A DNA stretch of 36,056 nt from Acetobacteraceae bacterium (GTDB lineage: Bacteria > Pseudomonadota > Alphaproteobacteria > Acetobacterales > Acetobacteraceae), in the NCBI GenBank assembly GCA_022842185.1, contig JALHQB010000052.1, positions 1 to 36,056 of the forward strand, given 5' to 3'. Below the pieces are notes generated by a model. It saw only the letters and a list, made by a program, of their open reading frames with translations. It did not search any database and had not been told where the DNA came from. The position numbers were made by a program, and so were the translations under genes. Of the stretch, positions 22,935 through 32,343 are shown one piece after another; position 1 is the first letter of the stretch, and each line of letters begins with the position of its first letter.

Positions 22935-24088
22935 TGCTGGAGGTCGCGCTGCGGCACCGCTTCGGCGCGGATGGCTTCGCGCTCGATGCCGCTTTCATCG
23001 TGCCGGCGGCCGGCGTGACCGCGTTGTTCGGCCCATCCGGTTGCGGCAAGACCACGATCCTGTCCGCCGTGGCCGGGTTGCTGCGGCCGCAGGAAGGACG
23101 GGTCATCCTCGATGGTGTGGTGCTGTGCGACACCGCCCGCGGGATCGTGGTCTCGCCGGAGCGCCGGCGCTGCGCCGTGGTGTTCCAGGATGCCCGCCTA
23201 TTTCCGCATCTGAGCGTCGAGACCAACCTCCGCTATGGTCTGCGGCGGGCACCGCGTGATGCGGAGGGTCCTGGTTTCGGGGATGTCGTTGAACTGCTCG
23301 GCATCACCCCCTTGCTCGGCCGCCGCCCCGGGCTGTTGTCGGGCGGGGAGCGCCAGCGCGTGGCGCTGGGCCGGGCCTTGCTGGCACGGCCGCGGCTGTT
23401 GCTGATGGACGAACCGCTCGCCGCGCTCGATACCGCGCGGCGGGCGGAGGTGCTGCCTTTCCTCGCCACGCTGCGCGATGCCACGCGCATCCCCATCCTG
23501 TACGTCACCCATGCGCTGGATGAGGTGGATGCGCTGGCTGATCGGCTCGTGCTGATGGAGGCTGGGCGGGTGTTGGCGGAGGGTCCGGTGGAGGAACTCG
23601 CCGCCCGCACCGACCTGCCCCTGGCCGCGCGACGCGACGCCGGCGCGGTGATCGCCTGCACCATCGCCGCGCATGATGGGGTGCGCGGGCTCACGCGCCT
23701 GGTGTTTGGCGGCGGTGCCTTCGAGGTGCCCTTGCGCCCGGAGCCACCCGGCACCGCCGCGCGCATCCGGCTGCGCGCCCGCGACATTGCCGTCGCGACG
23801 GAGGCGCCGCGCGGCATCTCGACGCAAAACATCCTGCCGGCGCGGCTGCTCGGCATCAGTGATTCGGCCTCGGCGCATGAGGTGTTCCTGCGCCTGGCGG
23901 TCGGACCGACAACACTTCTTGCCCGCGTGACGCGCGACAGCGTGGCGCGCCTGGGCCTGACCATCGGCATGGACGTCTGGGCAGTCGTCAAGGCGGTGAC
24001 CTTCGACCATGCCGCGGTGCGGATTGCGGCCGGCACGGAGGTCGAGAGCGGGGCGTCTGCGCGGCGCGACGGAGACAACCATGTCTGA
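22934..24088 (+). CDS. modC: Molybdate ABC transporter ATP-binding protein ModC, 384 aa
   Basis: ABC ATPase with Walker A GPSGCGKTT, Q-loop region VFQDARLFPHLSVETNLRYG, signature LSGGERQRVALGRALL, Walker B LLLMDEPLAALD and H-loop YVTHALDEVDAL. A C-terminal mop/TOBE domain follows from about residue 290 (ISTQNILPARLLGI, TRDSVARLGLTIGMDVWAVV, KAVTFD), which binds oxyanions and regulates transport. The length is normal for ModC with TOBE. It overlaps modB by one base and the regulator gene by 8 nt. Confidence 0.96.
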   Translation: MLEVALRHRFGADGFALDAAFIVPAAGVTALFGPSGCGKTTILSAVAGLLRPQEGRVILDGVVLCDTARGIVVSPERRRCAVVFQDARLFPHLSVETNLRYGLRRAPRDAEGPGFGDVVELLGITPLLGRRPGLLSGGERQRVALGRALLARPRLLLMDEPLAALDTARRAEVLPFLATLRDATRIPILYVTHALDEVDALADRLVLMEAGRVLAEGPVEELAARTDLPLAARRDAGAVIACTIAAHDGVRGLTRLVFGGGAFEVPLRPEPPGTAARIRLRARDIAVATEAPRGISTQNILPARLLGISDSASAHEVFLRLAVGPTTLLARVTRDSVARLGLTIGMDVWAVVKAVTFDHAAVRIAAGTEVESGASARRDGDNHV

Positions 24089-24470
24089 CAGCGATGAGCC
24101 ACGCAGCCGGGCGGAAGGGGGGAGGGGCTCGTCCGACGGACTTCTCAGCCTGCGGATCGACCTTCCGCAGGGACGCATCGGCCCGGGCAAAATCGCGCTG
24201 CTGGAAGCGATCGGCCGGGAGGGTTCGATTTCCGCCGCGGGCCGCGCCCTGGGGATGAGCTACAAGCGAGCCTGGGATCTGGTGAAGGCGTTGAACACGA
24301 TGCTGGGTCACGCCGTGGTGGAGGCCAGCCCCGGCGGACATCGCGGCGGCGGCGCGGCGCTGACCGATGCCGGACGCAATCTGGTCGCGGATTACCGCGC
24401 CATCGAGCTTGCGGCGCAGCAGGCGGCGGAGCCCCGGCTGGCGGCGCTGCTACTCCGCACCAGGGCCTAG
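24081..24470 (+). CDS. ModE-type molybdate-responsive HTH regulator lacking the TOBE domain, 129 aa
   Basis: After a polar N-terminus the protein has LSLRIDLPQGRIGPGKIALL followed by GREGSISAAGRALGMSYKRA and WDLVKALN, the winged-HTH DNA-binding domain of ModE, then GGGAALTDAGRNLVADYRAI. It stops without the TOBE/mop sensing domains that E. coli ModE uses to bind molybdate, as is common for alphaproteobacterial short ModE proteins. It overlaps modC by 8 nt as fourth gene of the operon and probably controls the Mo-box at 21400-21423. How it senses molybdate without TOBE is unclear; ModC's TOBE or another partner could contribute. Confidence 0.88.
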   Translation: MSDSDEPRSRAEGGRGSSDGLLSLRIDLPQGRIGPGKIALLEAIGREGSISAAGRALGMSYKRAWDLVKALNTMLGHAVVEASPGGHRGGGAALTDAGRNLVADYRAIELAAQQAAEPRLAALLLRTRA

Positions 24471-24645
24471 GCGGACCCGGCCGGGGCGCCGGGGGTGGAG
24501 GCAGCGGCATGGGCCAATGGTTCTTCACCCCGATTACGACGCACCGAAGCGGAAGCACGGCCCATCGGACCAATCACTGTCGTCGGGGAGACGCACAAGG
24601 CGCCGGGGCTGCGGAACCGTCGCATCCGGCGGCATCGGGGGCACC

Positions 24646-24706
24646 TGCCAGCGGCCCGAGATACGGACCGCTGGCAAGGGCAGGTTGTCCCGGCTCCGCG
24701 CCGGGA
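24646..24706. terminator. Paired hairpins between the mod operon and katG
   Basis: TGCCAGCGG (24646-24654) pairs with CCGCTGGCA (24668-24676), and TCCCGGC (24688-24694) pairs with GCCGGGA (24700-24706). Both stems are perfect and lie between two converging genes, so they may end transcription from both sides. Neither is followed by a T-run. Confidence 0.45.
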
Positions 24707-24711
24707 GAGGG

Positions 24712-26913
<2,202 letters not shown>

Positions 26914-27091
26914 GCTGTCTCTCCGATCGTTGGCTGGCTTCGATAGTTCCGGCCCGGTGCCCCGGGCCGCTGCGTGGCTGGCAGACAGGCCCATACCATC
27001 GGGCGCCGCAACTGCGACCCCCCATTGTTTTCAGCCTTCGGGGCACAACCTGTCAGCCCCTGGCCGATTGCGGAAGTGACAAATTTACAAA

Positions 27092-27108
27092 GCAACGATA
27101 GACGTTGC
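27092..27108. promoter_or_regulatory. Palindrome in the katG-oxyR intergenic region, candidate OxyR site
   Basis: GCAACG (27092-27097), ATAGA, CGTTGC (27103-27108) is a perfect 6-bp inverted repeat around an ATAG element, within the 268 nt separating katG and oxyR. OxyR sites contain spaced ATAG/CTAT elements and LysR-type regulators bind dyads at such positions, so this is a plausible core site. It is 73 nt upstream of the oxyR ATG. Not proven. Confidence 0.5.
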
Positions 27109-27181
27109 CAATCGTCGCGGTCGCCTGCGGGATTCCCGGAACCGTGACCGTCGTCGCAGCACCGCCGAGGGCGCCACCACG

Positions 27182-28114
27182 ATGAATCTGCGCGACCTGC
27201 GCTACATGATCGCCCTGGCCGAGCACCGCCATTTCGGCCGTGCCGCGGAAGCCTGCGGCGTCAGCCAGCCGACGCTTTCGGTCCAGCTTCGCAAGTTGGA
27301 GGAGTTGCTGGGCATCACCCTGTTCGAACGCAGCAGCAAGGCAGTGGCGCCGACATCTGCGTGCGACCGGCTGATCGGCCATGTCCGCGGTGCCGTGGCC
27401 GAGGCCGAGGCCATCCTCGCCGTGGCGCGCGACCTGCGCGACCCGCTGGCCGGGCGCTTCCGGCTCGGCATCATCCCGACACTCGCACCCTACCTGCTGC
27501 CACTTGTCTTCGCGCCGCTGCGCGAGGCGCTGCCCGCGCTGGAGGTCGAACCGTGGGAGGACCAGACCAATGCGCTGGTCGAACGGCTGCGCGCCCATGA
27601 CCTCGACGCCTTGCTGCTGGCCACCGAGGTGGAGGGGGTGGACCTGGCGAGCCGTACACTGTTCGCCGAACCGTTCCTGGCGGCCCTGCCGCCCGACCAT
27701 GCACTGGCGTCGCGCGACTACGTCGTAGAAGCGGAATTGGCCCGGGACATTCTGGTGTTGGCGGATGGCCACTGCCTGCGTGACCAGGCGCTCGCGGCCT
27801 GCGGGCACAGCGGCGCGCTGGGCGGCGCGCTGCGTGCGTCGAGCCTGTCCACGCTGTTGAACATGGTCGCCGCCGGCTACGGCACGACGCTGATCCCGGG
27901 CCTGGCCGCCGGCGCGGCGCAGGATGCGGGGATCGTGCTGCGGCCCCTGGCGGCAGGGGCGGGGCGCACGGTGCGAATCGCCTGGCGCACGCGCTTTCCG
28001 CGCGCCGCGGCCGTGGAAGCGGTCGGCGCGGTGATCGCCGCGCGGCTGCGTGGCTTCGCCGAGGGTTCGGCGGCGGGCATGACATGGGTGTCCGGCGCGG
28101 GGCGAGACGCTTGA
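27182..28114 (+). CDS. oxyR: Hydrogen-peroxide sensor OxyR, LysR-type regulator, 310 aa
   Basis: The N-terminal LysR HTH begins MNLRDLRYMIALAEHRHFGR and continues with AAEACGVSQPTLSVQLRKLE. The effector domain carries ADGHCLRDQALAACGHSG, whose Cys198 and Cys207 correspond to the redox-active Cys199 and Cys208 of E. coli OxyR in identical context and spacing. On peroxide exposure these form a disulfide that switches the protein to activation. Divergent transcription from katG fits direct control. GAGGG lies upstream of the ATG. The stop overlaps the DUF3750 ATG by one base. Confidence 0.95.
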   Translation: MNLRDLRYMIALAEHRHFGRAAEACGVSQPTLSVQLRKLEELLGITLFERSSKAVAPTSACDRLIGHVRGAVAEAEAILAVARDLRDPLAGRFRLGIIPTLAPYLLPLVFAPLREALPALEVEPWEDQTNALVERLRAHDLDALLLATEVEGVDLASRTLFAEPFLAALPPDHALASRDYVVEAELARDILVLADGHCLRDQALAACGHSGALGGALRASSLSTLLNMVAAGYGTTLIPGLAAGAAQDAGIVLRPLAAGAGRTVRIAWRTRFPRAAAVEAVGAVIAARLRGFAEGSAAGMTWVSGAGRDA

Positions 28115-28863
28115 TGATCACCCCGAGACGCGCGCTGGCATTGTTCGTGCTGGTCTATCTTGTGCCGCTGATGGTCTCGGCGGTGGTGCACCAGTGGAAC
28201 GGCATCGGCGCGGGGTGGTGGAGCGCCGACCGGTCCAGCATCGGCCACCTGCCAAGCCCTGCCGACCATCCCGGCGCCATCGTGCGGGTCTTCGCCGCGC
28301 CGACGGTGCGCTGGCGCGGCATCTTCGCCGTGCACAGTTGGATCGTGCTGAAGCCTGAAGGCGCGGGCGCCTACACGCGCTACGACTATACCGCCTGGGG
28401 CGACCCGATCCGCGTCAACGGCTTCGAACCGGATGGCCGCTGGTTCGGACGCGACCCCGAAGTGATCCTGGCGGCGGATGGCGAGGCCGCCGCGGCGCTG
28501 ATCCCGCGCATGCAGGCGGCGGTCGAGAGCTATGCCTGGCGCACCCGTGGTGATTATCGGGTCTGGCCGGGGCCGAATTCCAACACCTTCGTCGCCGCCG
28601 TGCTGGATGCGGTGCCGGAAGCGCAAGTCGTGCTGCCGCCGACCGCGATCGGCAAGGACTACCCGTATGACGGGCAGTGGCTGCGGCGCACGGCGTCAGG
28701 CACCGGGCTGCGGCTGACCCTGGGTGGCTATGCCGGCATCACGATCGGCTGGGTCGAGGGGATCGAGGCCAATATCCTCGGGGCGGTGGCGGGGGTCGAC
28801 CTGCGGCGGCCGGCGATCAAGCTGCCGGGGCTGGGGCGAATCGGCATGCCGGAGGCGGGCTGA
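28114..28863 (+). CDS. DUF3750 domain-containing membrane-anchored protein, 249 aa
   Basis: An N-terminal hydrophobic helix (about 7-24, ALALFVLVYLVPLMVSAVVH) is followed by the DUF3750 pattern. Its motifs are GIFAVHSWIVLKPEGAG, YTRYDYTAWGDPIRVNGFEP, DGRWFGRDPEVI, YRVWPGPNSNTFVAAVLDAV and LPPTAIGKDY. The WPGPNSNTF motif and a His/Cys-peptidase-like arrangement suggest an enzyme, but no activity is known to me. It overlaps oxyR by one base, so peroxide-linked expression is possible, though the pairing could be incidental. Confidence 0.88.
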   Translation: MITPRRALALFVLVYLVPLMVSAVVHQWNGIGAGWWSADRSSIGHLPSPADHPGAIVRVFAAPTVRWRGIFAVHSWIVLKPEGAGAYTRYDYTAWGDPIRVNGFEPDGRWFGRDPEVILAADGEAAAALIPRMQAAVESYAWRTRGDYRVWPGPNSNTFVAAVLDAVPEAQVVLPPTAIGKDYPYDGQWLRRTASGTGLRLTLGGYAGITIGWVEGIEANILGAVAGVDLRRPAIKLPGLGRIGMPEAG

Positions 28864-28980
28864 AGCGGCGCGCCCAACCGCCCGGCATGTCGCGCGGATC
28901 GTTCGAGCCGGACAGATCATTCTGCGCCAGATCGTGCTGGCGCGATGCGTTCGACAGCTTCGTTTAAGCCAACATTGTCA

Positions 28981-29009
28981 CGCGCCTGGCTGATTCGCAG
29001 CCAGGCGCG
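28981..29009. terminator. Perfect 12-bp hairpin between converging genes
   Basis: CGCGCCTGGCTG (28981-28992) pairs with CAGCCAGGCGCG (28998-29009) around ATTCG. It lies 118 nt after the DUF3750 stop and 29 nt before the 3' end of the minus-strand channel gene, so it may serve both. No T-run on either strand. Confidence 0.6.
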
Positions 29010-29038
29010 GACGGCCAGCGTCCTACGCGTCCCGACGA

Positions 29039-29821
29039 TCAGTCGTTGCCCTCGTCGGGGATGTTCAGCAAGGCGCCGCACGCCTTGCAATGCACCGCGT
29101 CGGGTTCGTGCCGCTGCAGGCCGCACGACATGCAGGTGAAGCGCACCTTCGTAGGTCGGAACAGCGCCTGCGCCAGGCGCAGGAACAATGTGACGCCGGC
29201 CAGCATGATCACCACGGAGATCAGCCGACCCACCGTGCCGGGCAGGGTGATGTCGCCGAAGCCTGTTGTCGTCAGCGCCGTGACGGTGAAATACAGCGCA
29301 TCGGCGTAATGCGTGATGTGCGGGTTGTGGGCGTGCTGCGTCTCATAGACCAGCGCGGTCATGATGAAGATGAAGACGCCCAGATGCGTCGCCGCCAGGA
29401 TCGCTTCCTCGTTGCGGCGGAAGAAGTCGAAATCATCCCGCAGCATGTCCAGCATCCGGTACGAATGCAGCAGCCGCAGCGTCCGCATCACTCGCAGAAA
29501 TCCCAGCCCTTCGCCTGCCAACGGCGCGAGGAAGGAGATGATCGCGAGCATGTCGGCAATCGATGCGAGGCGCAGGGCTTCCCGCCACGCGCGCCGGCTG
29601 CCGGCAAGGCGCATTGCGAATTCCACCGCCAGCACGATGCCGATCAGGACGTCGATGACGCCGATCACCGCATTGCGCTCGACAAAGGATGTCGCGATGA
29701 CGAAGAGAATCGTCCCGAGGTCGAGCACCATGACGCCGTAGCGGAAGCGTCGGCATTCCGCCCCAAGCCCGGTGTAGAGATGGTGCAGCCTCGCGCGCAG
29801 TTGGACGGCTGCGGTGGTCAT
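29039..29821 (-). CDS. Voltage-gated-type potassium channel with C-terminal zinc ribbon, 260 aa
   Basis: Six-transmembrane ion channel. S1-S3 are hydrophobic stretches near 30-46, 52-72 and 88-104. An S4-like segment with regularly spaced arginines (GFLRVMRTLRLLHSYRML) lies at about 107-124, S5 near 141-160, and the pore helix with selectivity filter TTTGFGD at 184-190 precedes S6 (198-216). The cytoplasmic tail ends in a zinc ribbon with Cys230/Cys233 and Cys245/Cys248. Similar bacterial Kch-like channels conduct K+; the zinc ribbon is an unusual terminal domain in place of RCK/TrkA or cNMP-binding domains and may mediate assembly or metal sensing. It starts on the base after the stop of the dehydrogenase gene, so the two are likely co-transcribed. 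Confidence 0.9.
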   Translation of the reverse strand: MTTAAVQLRARLHHLYTGLGAECRRFRYGVMVLDLGTILFVIATSFVERNAVIGVIDVLIGIVLAVEFAMRLAGSRRAWREALRLASIADMLAIISFLAPLAGEGLGFLRVMRTLRLLHSYRMLDMLRDDFDFFRRNEEAILAATHLGVFIFIMTALVYETQHAHNPHITHYADALYFTVTALTTTGFGDITLPGTVGRLISVVIMLAGVTLFLRLAQALFRPTKVRFTCMSCGLQRHEPDAVHCKACGALLNIPDEGND

Positions 29822-30721
29822 TCAGTCCTTCACCCCGGACAACTCCGCCACCAGCGCGCCCAGCGAGGCACAGTCATCCCCGCCGCGGCCGGAATTGACC
29901 ACGGCCTCCATCATCTGCGCTGCGAGTGCTGTCGATGGCGCGAAGACGCCGTTGTCGCGCACGGCCCCAAGGGCCAGGCGGATGTCCTTGCGCATCAGTT
30001 CTGCCCGGAAGCCCGGCTTGAAGTTGCGGTCGAGCATGCGCTTGGCGTGGTTCTCCATCACGAAGGACCTGGCCGATCCGCCCAGCAGCGCCTGGCGCAT
30101 CAGCATCGGGTCAAGGCCCGCCTTGCGGCCCATGGTCAGCGCCTCGGCCACCGCCTGCATGGCCGCGACGATGATCAGCTGGTTGCCCGATTTGCAGATC
30201 TGGCCGGAGCCAGCGGGGCCGAGCAGCGTGATGGTCTTGCCCACCGCGTCGAACACCGCGCGCGCGGCGGAGAACGCGGCATCCGGACCGCCCACCATGC
30301 AGGTCAGCGTGCCGTCGATCGCGCCCTGCGGACCGCCCGACACCGGGCTGTCCAGCAGGACAATGCCGCGTTCGGCCATGCGCCGGGCGAAATCGGCCGA
30401 GGCGGAGGCGGCGATGGTCGAGAAGTCGATCACCACCGTCCCGGGCGCCGCGCCATGCACCACGCCGTCCTCGCCGAACAGCACAGCCTCCACATCCGGG
30501 GTGTCGGGCACGCACAGGCAGACGCAGGTCGCGCCATCCGCCGCATCTTGCGCGCTCGGCGCCCATTCGGCGCCGGCGGCAAGCAATGTCTCCGCCTTGG
30601 CCTTGCTGCGGCTGGACACGGTCAGCGCGAAGCCGGCCTTCATGATGTTGGCGGCCATGGCGGCGCCCATGACCCCCATGCCGATGAAGGCGATCCGGGC
30701 AGGCGAAGTAATGGGGTTCAT
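29822..30721 (-). CDS. NAD(P)-dependent 3-hydroxyisobutyrate-dehydrogenase-family oxidoreductase, 299 aa
   Basis: Rossmann domain with IAFIGMGVMGAAMAANIMKA (GxGxMG) and the family substrate loop LDSPVSGGPQGAIDGTLTCM. The conserved catalytic lysine is in GSGQICKSGNQLIIVAAMQA, and a C-terminal helical domain follows (FKPGFRAELMRKDIRLAL). It oxidises or reduces a beta-hydroxyacid such as 3-hydroxyisobutyrate or tartronate semialdehyde; the specific substrate is not evident. It is full length and is the first gene of a two-gene minus-strand unit with the channel. Confidence 0.9.
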   Translation of the reverse strand: MNPITSPARIAFIGMGVMGAAMAANIMKAGFALTVSSRSKAKAETLLAAGAEWAPSAQDAADGATCVCLCVPDTPDVEAVLFGEDGVVHGAAPGTVVIDFSTIAASASADFARRMAERGIVLLDSPVSGGPQGAIDGTLTCMVGGPDAAFSAARAVFDAVGKTITLLGPAGSGQICKSGNQLIIVAAMQAVAEALTMGRKAGLDPMLMRQALLGGSARSFVMENHAKRMLDRNFKPGFRAELMRKDIRLALGAVRDNGVFAPSTALAAQMMEAVVNSGRGGDDCASLGALVAELSGVKD

Positions 30722-30828
30722 GGCACTTTAATCCTCGTCGGCGATGTTTGATGAAACCATGGCGCGTCGGCAACGTTGAGCCAAGGCTGGGCTTCAGCCC
30801 GCAATCCATCGAGAGAGGCATTACCATC

Positions 30829-31329
30829 ATGCGTCACATCGGCACCCGGCTCGGCGCCATGCTCGGCCTCGGCCTGATGGCGGCCGCGCCCGCCTTCGCC
30901 CAAACCCAGCAGCCGCCCGACCTGACCGGCCATGTCCGCGTCGGCACCCTGCGCTGTGATGTCGCCGCCGGCACCAGCTTCATCTTCGGCTCCACCCGCG
31001 ACGTGCAGTGCATCTTCACCGGCCAGGGCGGCCGCACTGAGCGCTACACCGGCGAGATCAGCCGCTATGGCGTCGATGTCGGCTATACCGGCGCGGCCGT
31101 GATGCTGTGGGGCGTCCTGGCGAGCACGGGGAATCTGGCCCCGGGTTCACTCGCCGGCACCTTCGGCGGCGTCTCGGCGGCCCTGACGGCGGGCGTGGGC
31201 GGCGCGGCTAATGTTCTGCTGGGCGGCAGCAATCGCGGCGTCGCGCTCCAGCCGGTCAGCGTCGAAGGCAATACCGGGCTGAACATCGCGCTCGGCGTCG
31301 GCGAACTGAAGCTGGTCGCGGCGCGGTAA
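30829..31329 (+). CDS. DUF992 domain secreted protein, 166 aa
   Basis: The signal peptide MRHIGTRLGAMLGLGLMAAA with cleavage near AFAQT is followed by the DUF992 core: VGTLRCDVAAGTSFIFGSTR, DVQCIFTGQGG, ERYTGEISRYGVDVGYTGAA, MLWGVLASTG, then GAANVLLGGSNRGVALQPVS and GLNIALGVGELKLV. DUF992 proteins are periplasmic or outer-membrane-associated in alphaproteobacteria, with unknown role. The two cysteines probably form a disulfide. Start: ATG at 30829 with GAGAGAGG upstream; a longer in-frame start at 30748 is not signal-like. Confidence 0.92.
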   Translation: MRHIGTRLGAMLGLGLMAAAPAFAQTQQPPDLTGHVRVGTLRCDVAAGTSFIFGSTRDVQCIFTGQGGRTERYTGEISRYGVDVGYTGAAVMLWGVLASTGNLAPGSLAGTFGGVSAALTAGVGGAANVLLGGSNRGVALQPVSVEGNTGLNIALGVGELKLVAAR

Positions 31330-31337
31330 CATAGGGA

Positions 31338-31388
31338 GGTCAGTCGCGCTGACCTTCCCGATTGCGAGAGGGGCAGGAGCCCCTCTCG
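31338..31388. terminator. Bidirectional hairpins between DUF992 and 3-hydroxybutyryl-CoA dehydrogenase genes
   Basis: GGTCAG (31338-31343) pairs with CTGACC (31349-31354). A stronger stem CGAGAGGGGC (31365-31374) pairs with GCCCCTCTCG (31379-31388) around AGGA. The second stem starts one base beyond the minus-strand gene's stop. Likely terminator for both converging genes. Confidence 0.6.
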
Positions 31389-31389
31389 T

Positions 31390-32268
31390 TCACCGCGTGG
31401 GTGTCGGCGGATTGGTCGAATAATCGTAGAAGCCGCGTCCGGACTTCCGCCCCAGCCAACCGGCTTCCACATACTTCGCCAGCAGCGGTGACGGCCGGTA
31501 CTTCGGATCGCCGATCCCTTCGTGCAGAACCTTCATGACGCTGAGAAGCGTGTCGAGGCCGACGAAATCCGCTAGCTCCAGCGGCCCCATCGGGTGGTTC
31601 GCACCGAGCTTCATGCCGTCGTCGATGGCGCGGACATCGCCCACGCCTTCCATCAGCGCCTGGATCGCCTCGTTCAGCATCGGGCACAGCACGCGATTGA
31701 CCACGAAGCCTGGCCAATCCCCGGCGGCGACCGGGGTCTTGCCGAGCTTGCGCGCCAGCGCCTCCACAGCCGCGGCCGTCGCGTCGTCGGTCGCCAGCCC
31801 GCGGATGATCTCGACCAGCTTCATCATCGGCACGGGGTTGAAGAAGTGCATCCCGATGAAGCGGGACGGCCGGTCCGTCGCGGCCGCCAGGCGTGTGATG
31901 GGGATGGAGGACGTGTTGGAGGCGAGGATCGCATCCGCCTTCAGCTTCGGCAGCAGACCGGCATAGATCTTCTTCTTGAGGTCCTCGTTCTCGGTCGCGG
32001 CCTCGATCACGATGTCGCAGTCGCCGAAGGCATCGTTGGTCGTGACCGTGGTGATACGGCCCAGCGCCGCGGCCTTGTCGTCGGCGGTGATCAGCGCCTT
32101 CTTCACCTGCCGGTCCATGTTGCCCGACAGGGTCACGAGCGCCTTATCGAGCGCCGCCTGCTGCACATCCATCAGCACGACGGGCAGGCCCGCCAGCGCG
32201 GACACATGCGCGATGCCGTTGCCCATCAGGCCGGCACCGATGACGCCGACCTTCGCGATTTCAGTCAT
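31390..32268 (-). CDS. 3-hydroxybutyryl-CoA dehydrogenase, 292 aa
   Basis: N-terminal NAD-binding VGVIGAGLMGNGIAHVSALA, then IVIEAATENEDLKKKI with the catalytic-site Glu. SNTSSIPITRLA and GMHFFNPVPMMKLVEII carry the catalytic Ser and His, and GFVVNRVLCPMLNEAI the Asn. The C-terminal dimerisation domain (GANHPMGPLELADFVGLDTL, GRGFYDY) completes a normal-length protein. It interconverts acetoacetyl-CoA and 3-hydroxybutyryl-CoA in fatty-acid or polyhydroxybutyrate metabolism. It is downstream of etfBA on the same strand, as often seen, but a strong terminator at 32286-32313 separates them. Confidence 0.95.
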   Translation of the reverse strand: MTEIAKVGVIGAGLMGNGIAHVSALAGLPVVLMDVQQAALDKALVTLSGNMDRQVKKALITADDKAAALGRITTVTTNDAFGDCDIVIEAATENEDLKKKIYAGLLPKLKADAILASNTSSIPITRLAAATDRPSRFIGMHFFNPVPMMKLVEIIRGLATDDATAAAVEALARKLGKTPVAAGDWPGFVVNRVLCPMLNEAIQALMEGVGDVRAIDDGMKLGANHPMGPLELADFVGLDTLLSVMKVLHEGIGDPKYRPSPLLAKYVEAGWLGRKSGRGFYDYSTNPPTPTR

Positions 32269-32285
32269 GGGACCTCCGGGATACG

Positions 32286-32313
32286 AAAAGGGGGAGAAGC
32301 TGCCTTCTCCCCC
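32286..32313 (-). terminator. Intrinsic terminator of the etfBA operon
   Basis: Read on the minus strand, GGGGGAGAAG, loop GCAG and CTTCTCCCCC form a perfect 10-bp stem followed by TTTTCG. It lies 31 nt after the etfA stop and 18 nt before the start codon of the 3-hydroxybutyryl-CoA dehydrogenase gene. That gene therefore relies on read-through or on a promoter within or before the hairpin. Confidence 0.85.
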
Positions 32314-32343
32314 CGCGTCAATGGATGGTGTCGCTGGCCGCCG

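Noticed and set aside
29090..30751. 553-residue plus-strand open frame opposite the channel and dehydrogenase genes
   Set aside because: Spans two clearly real minus-strand genes and their junction; composition is that of a GC-rich shadow.
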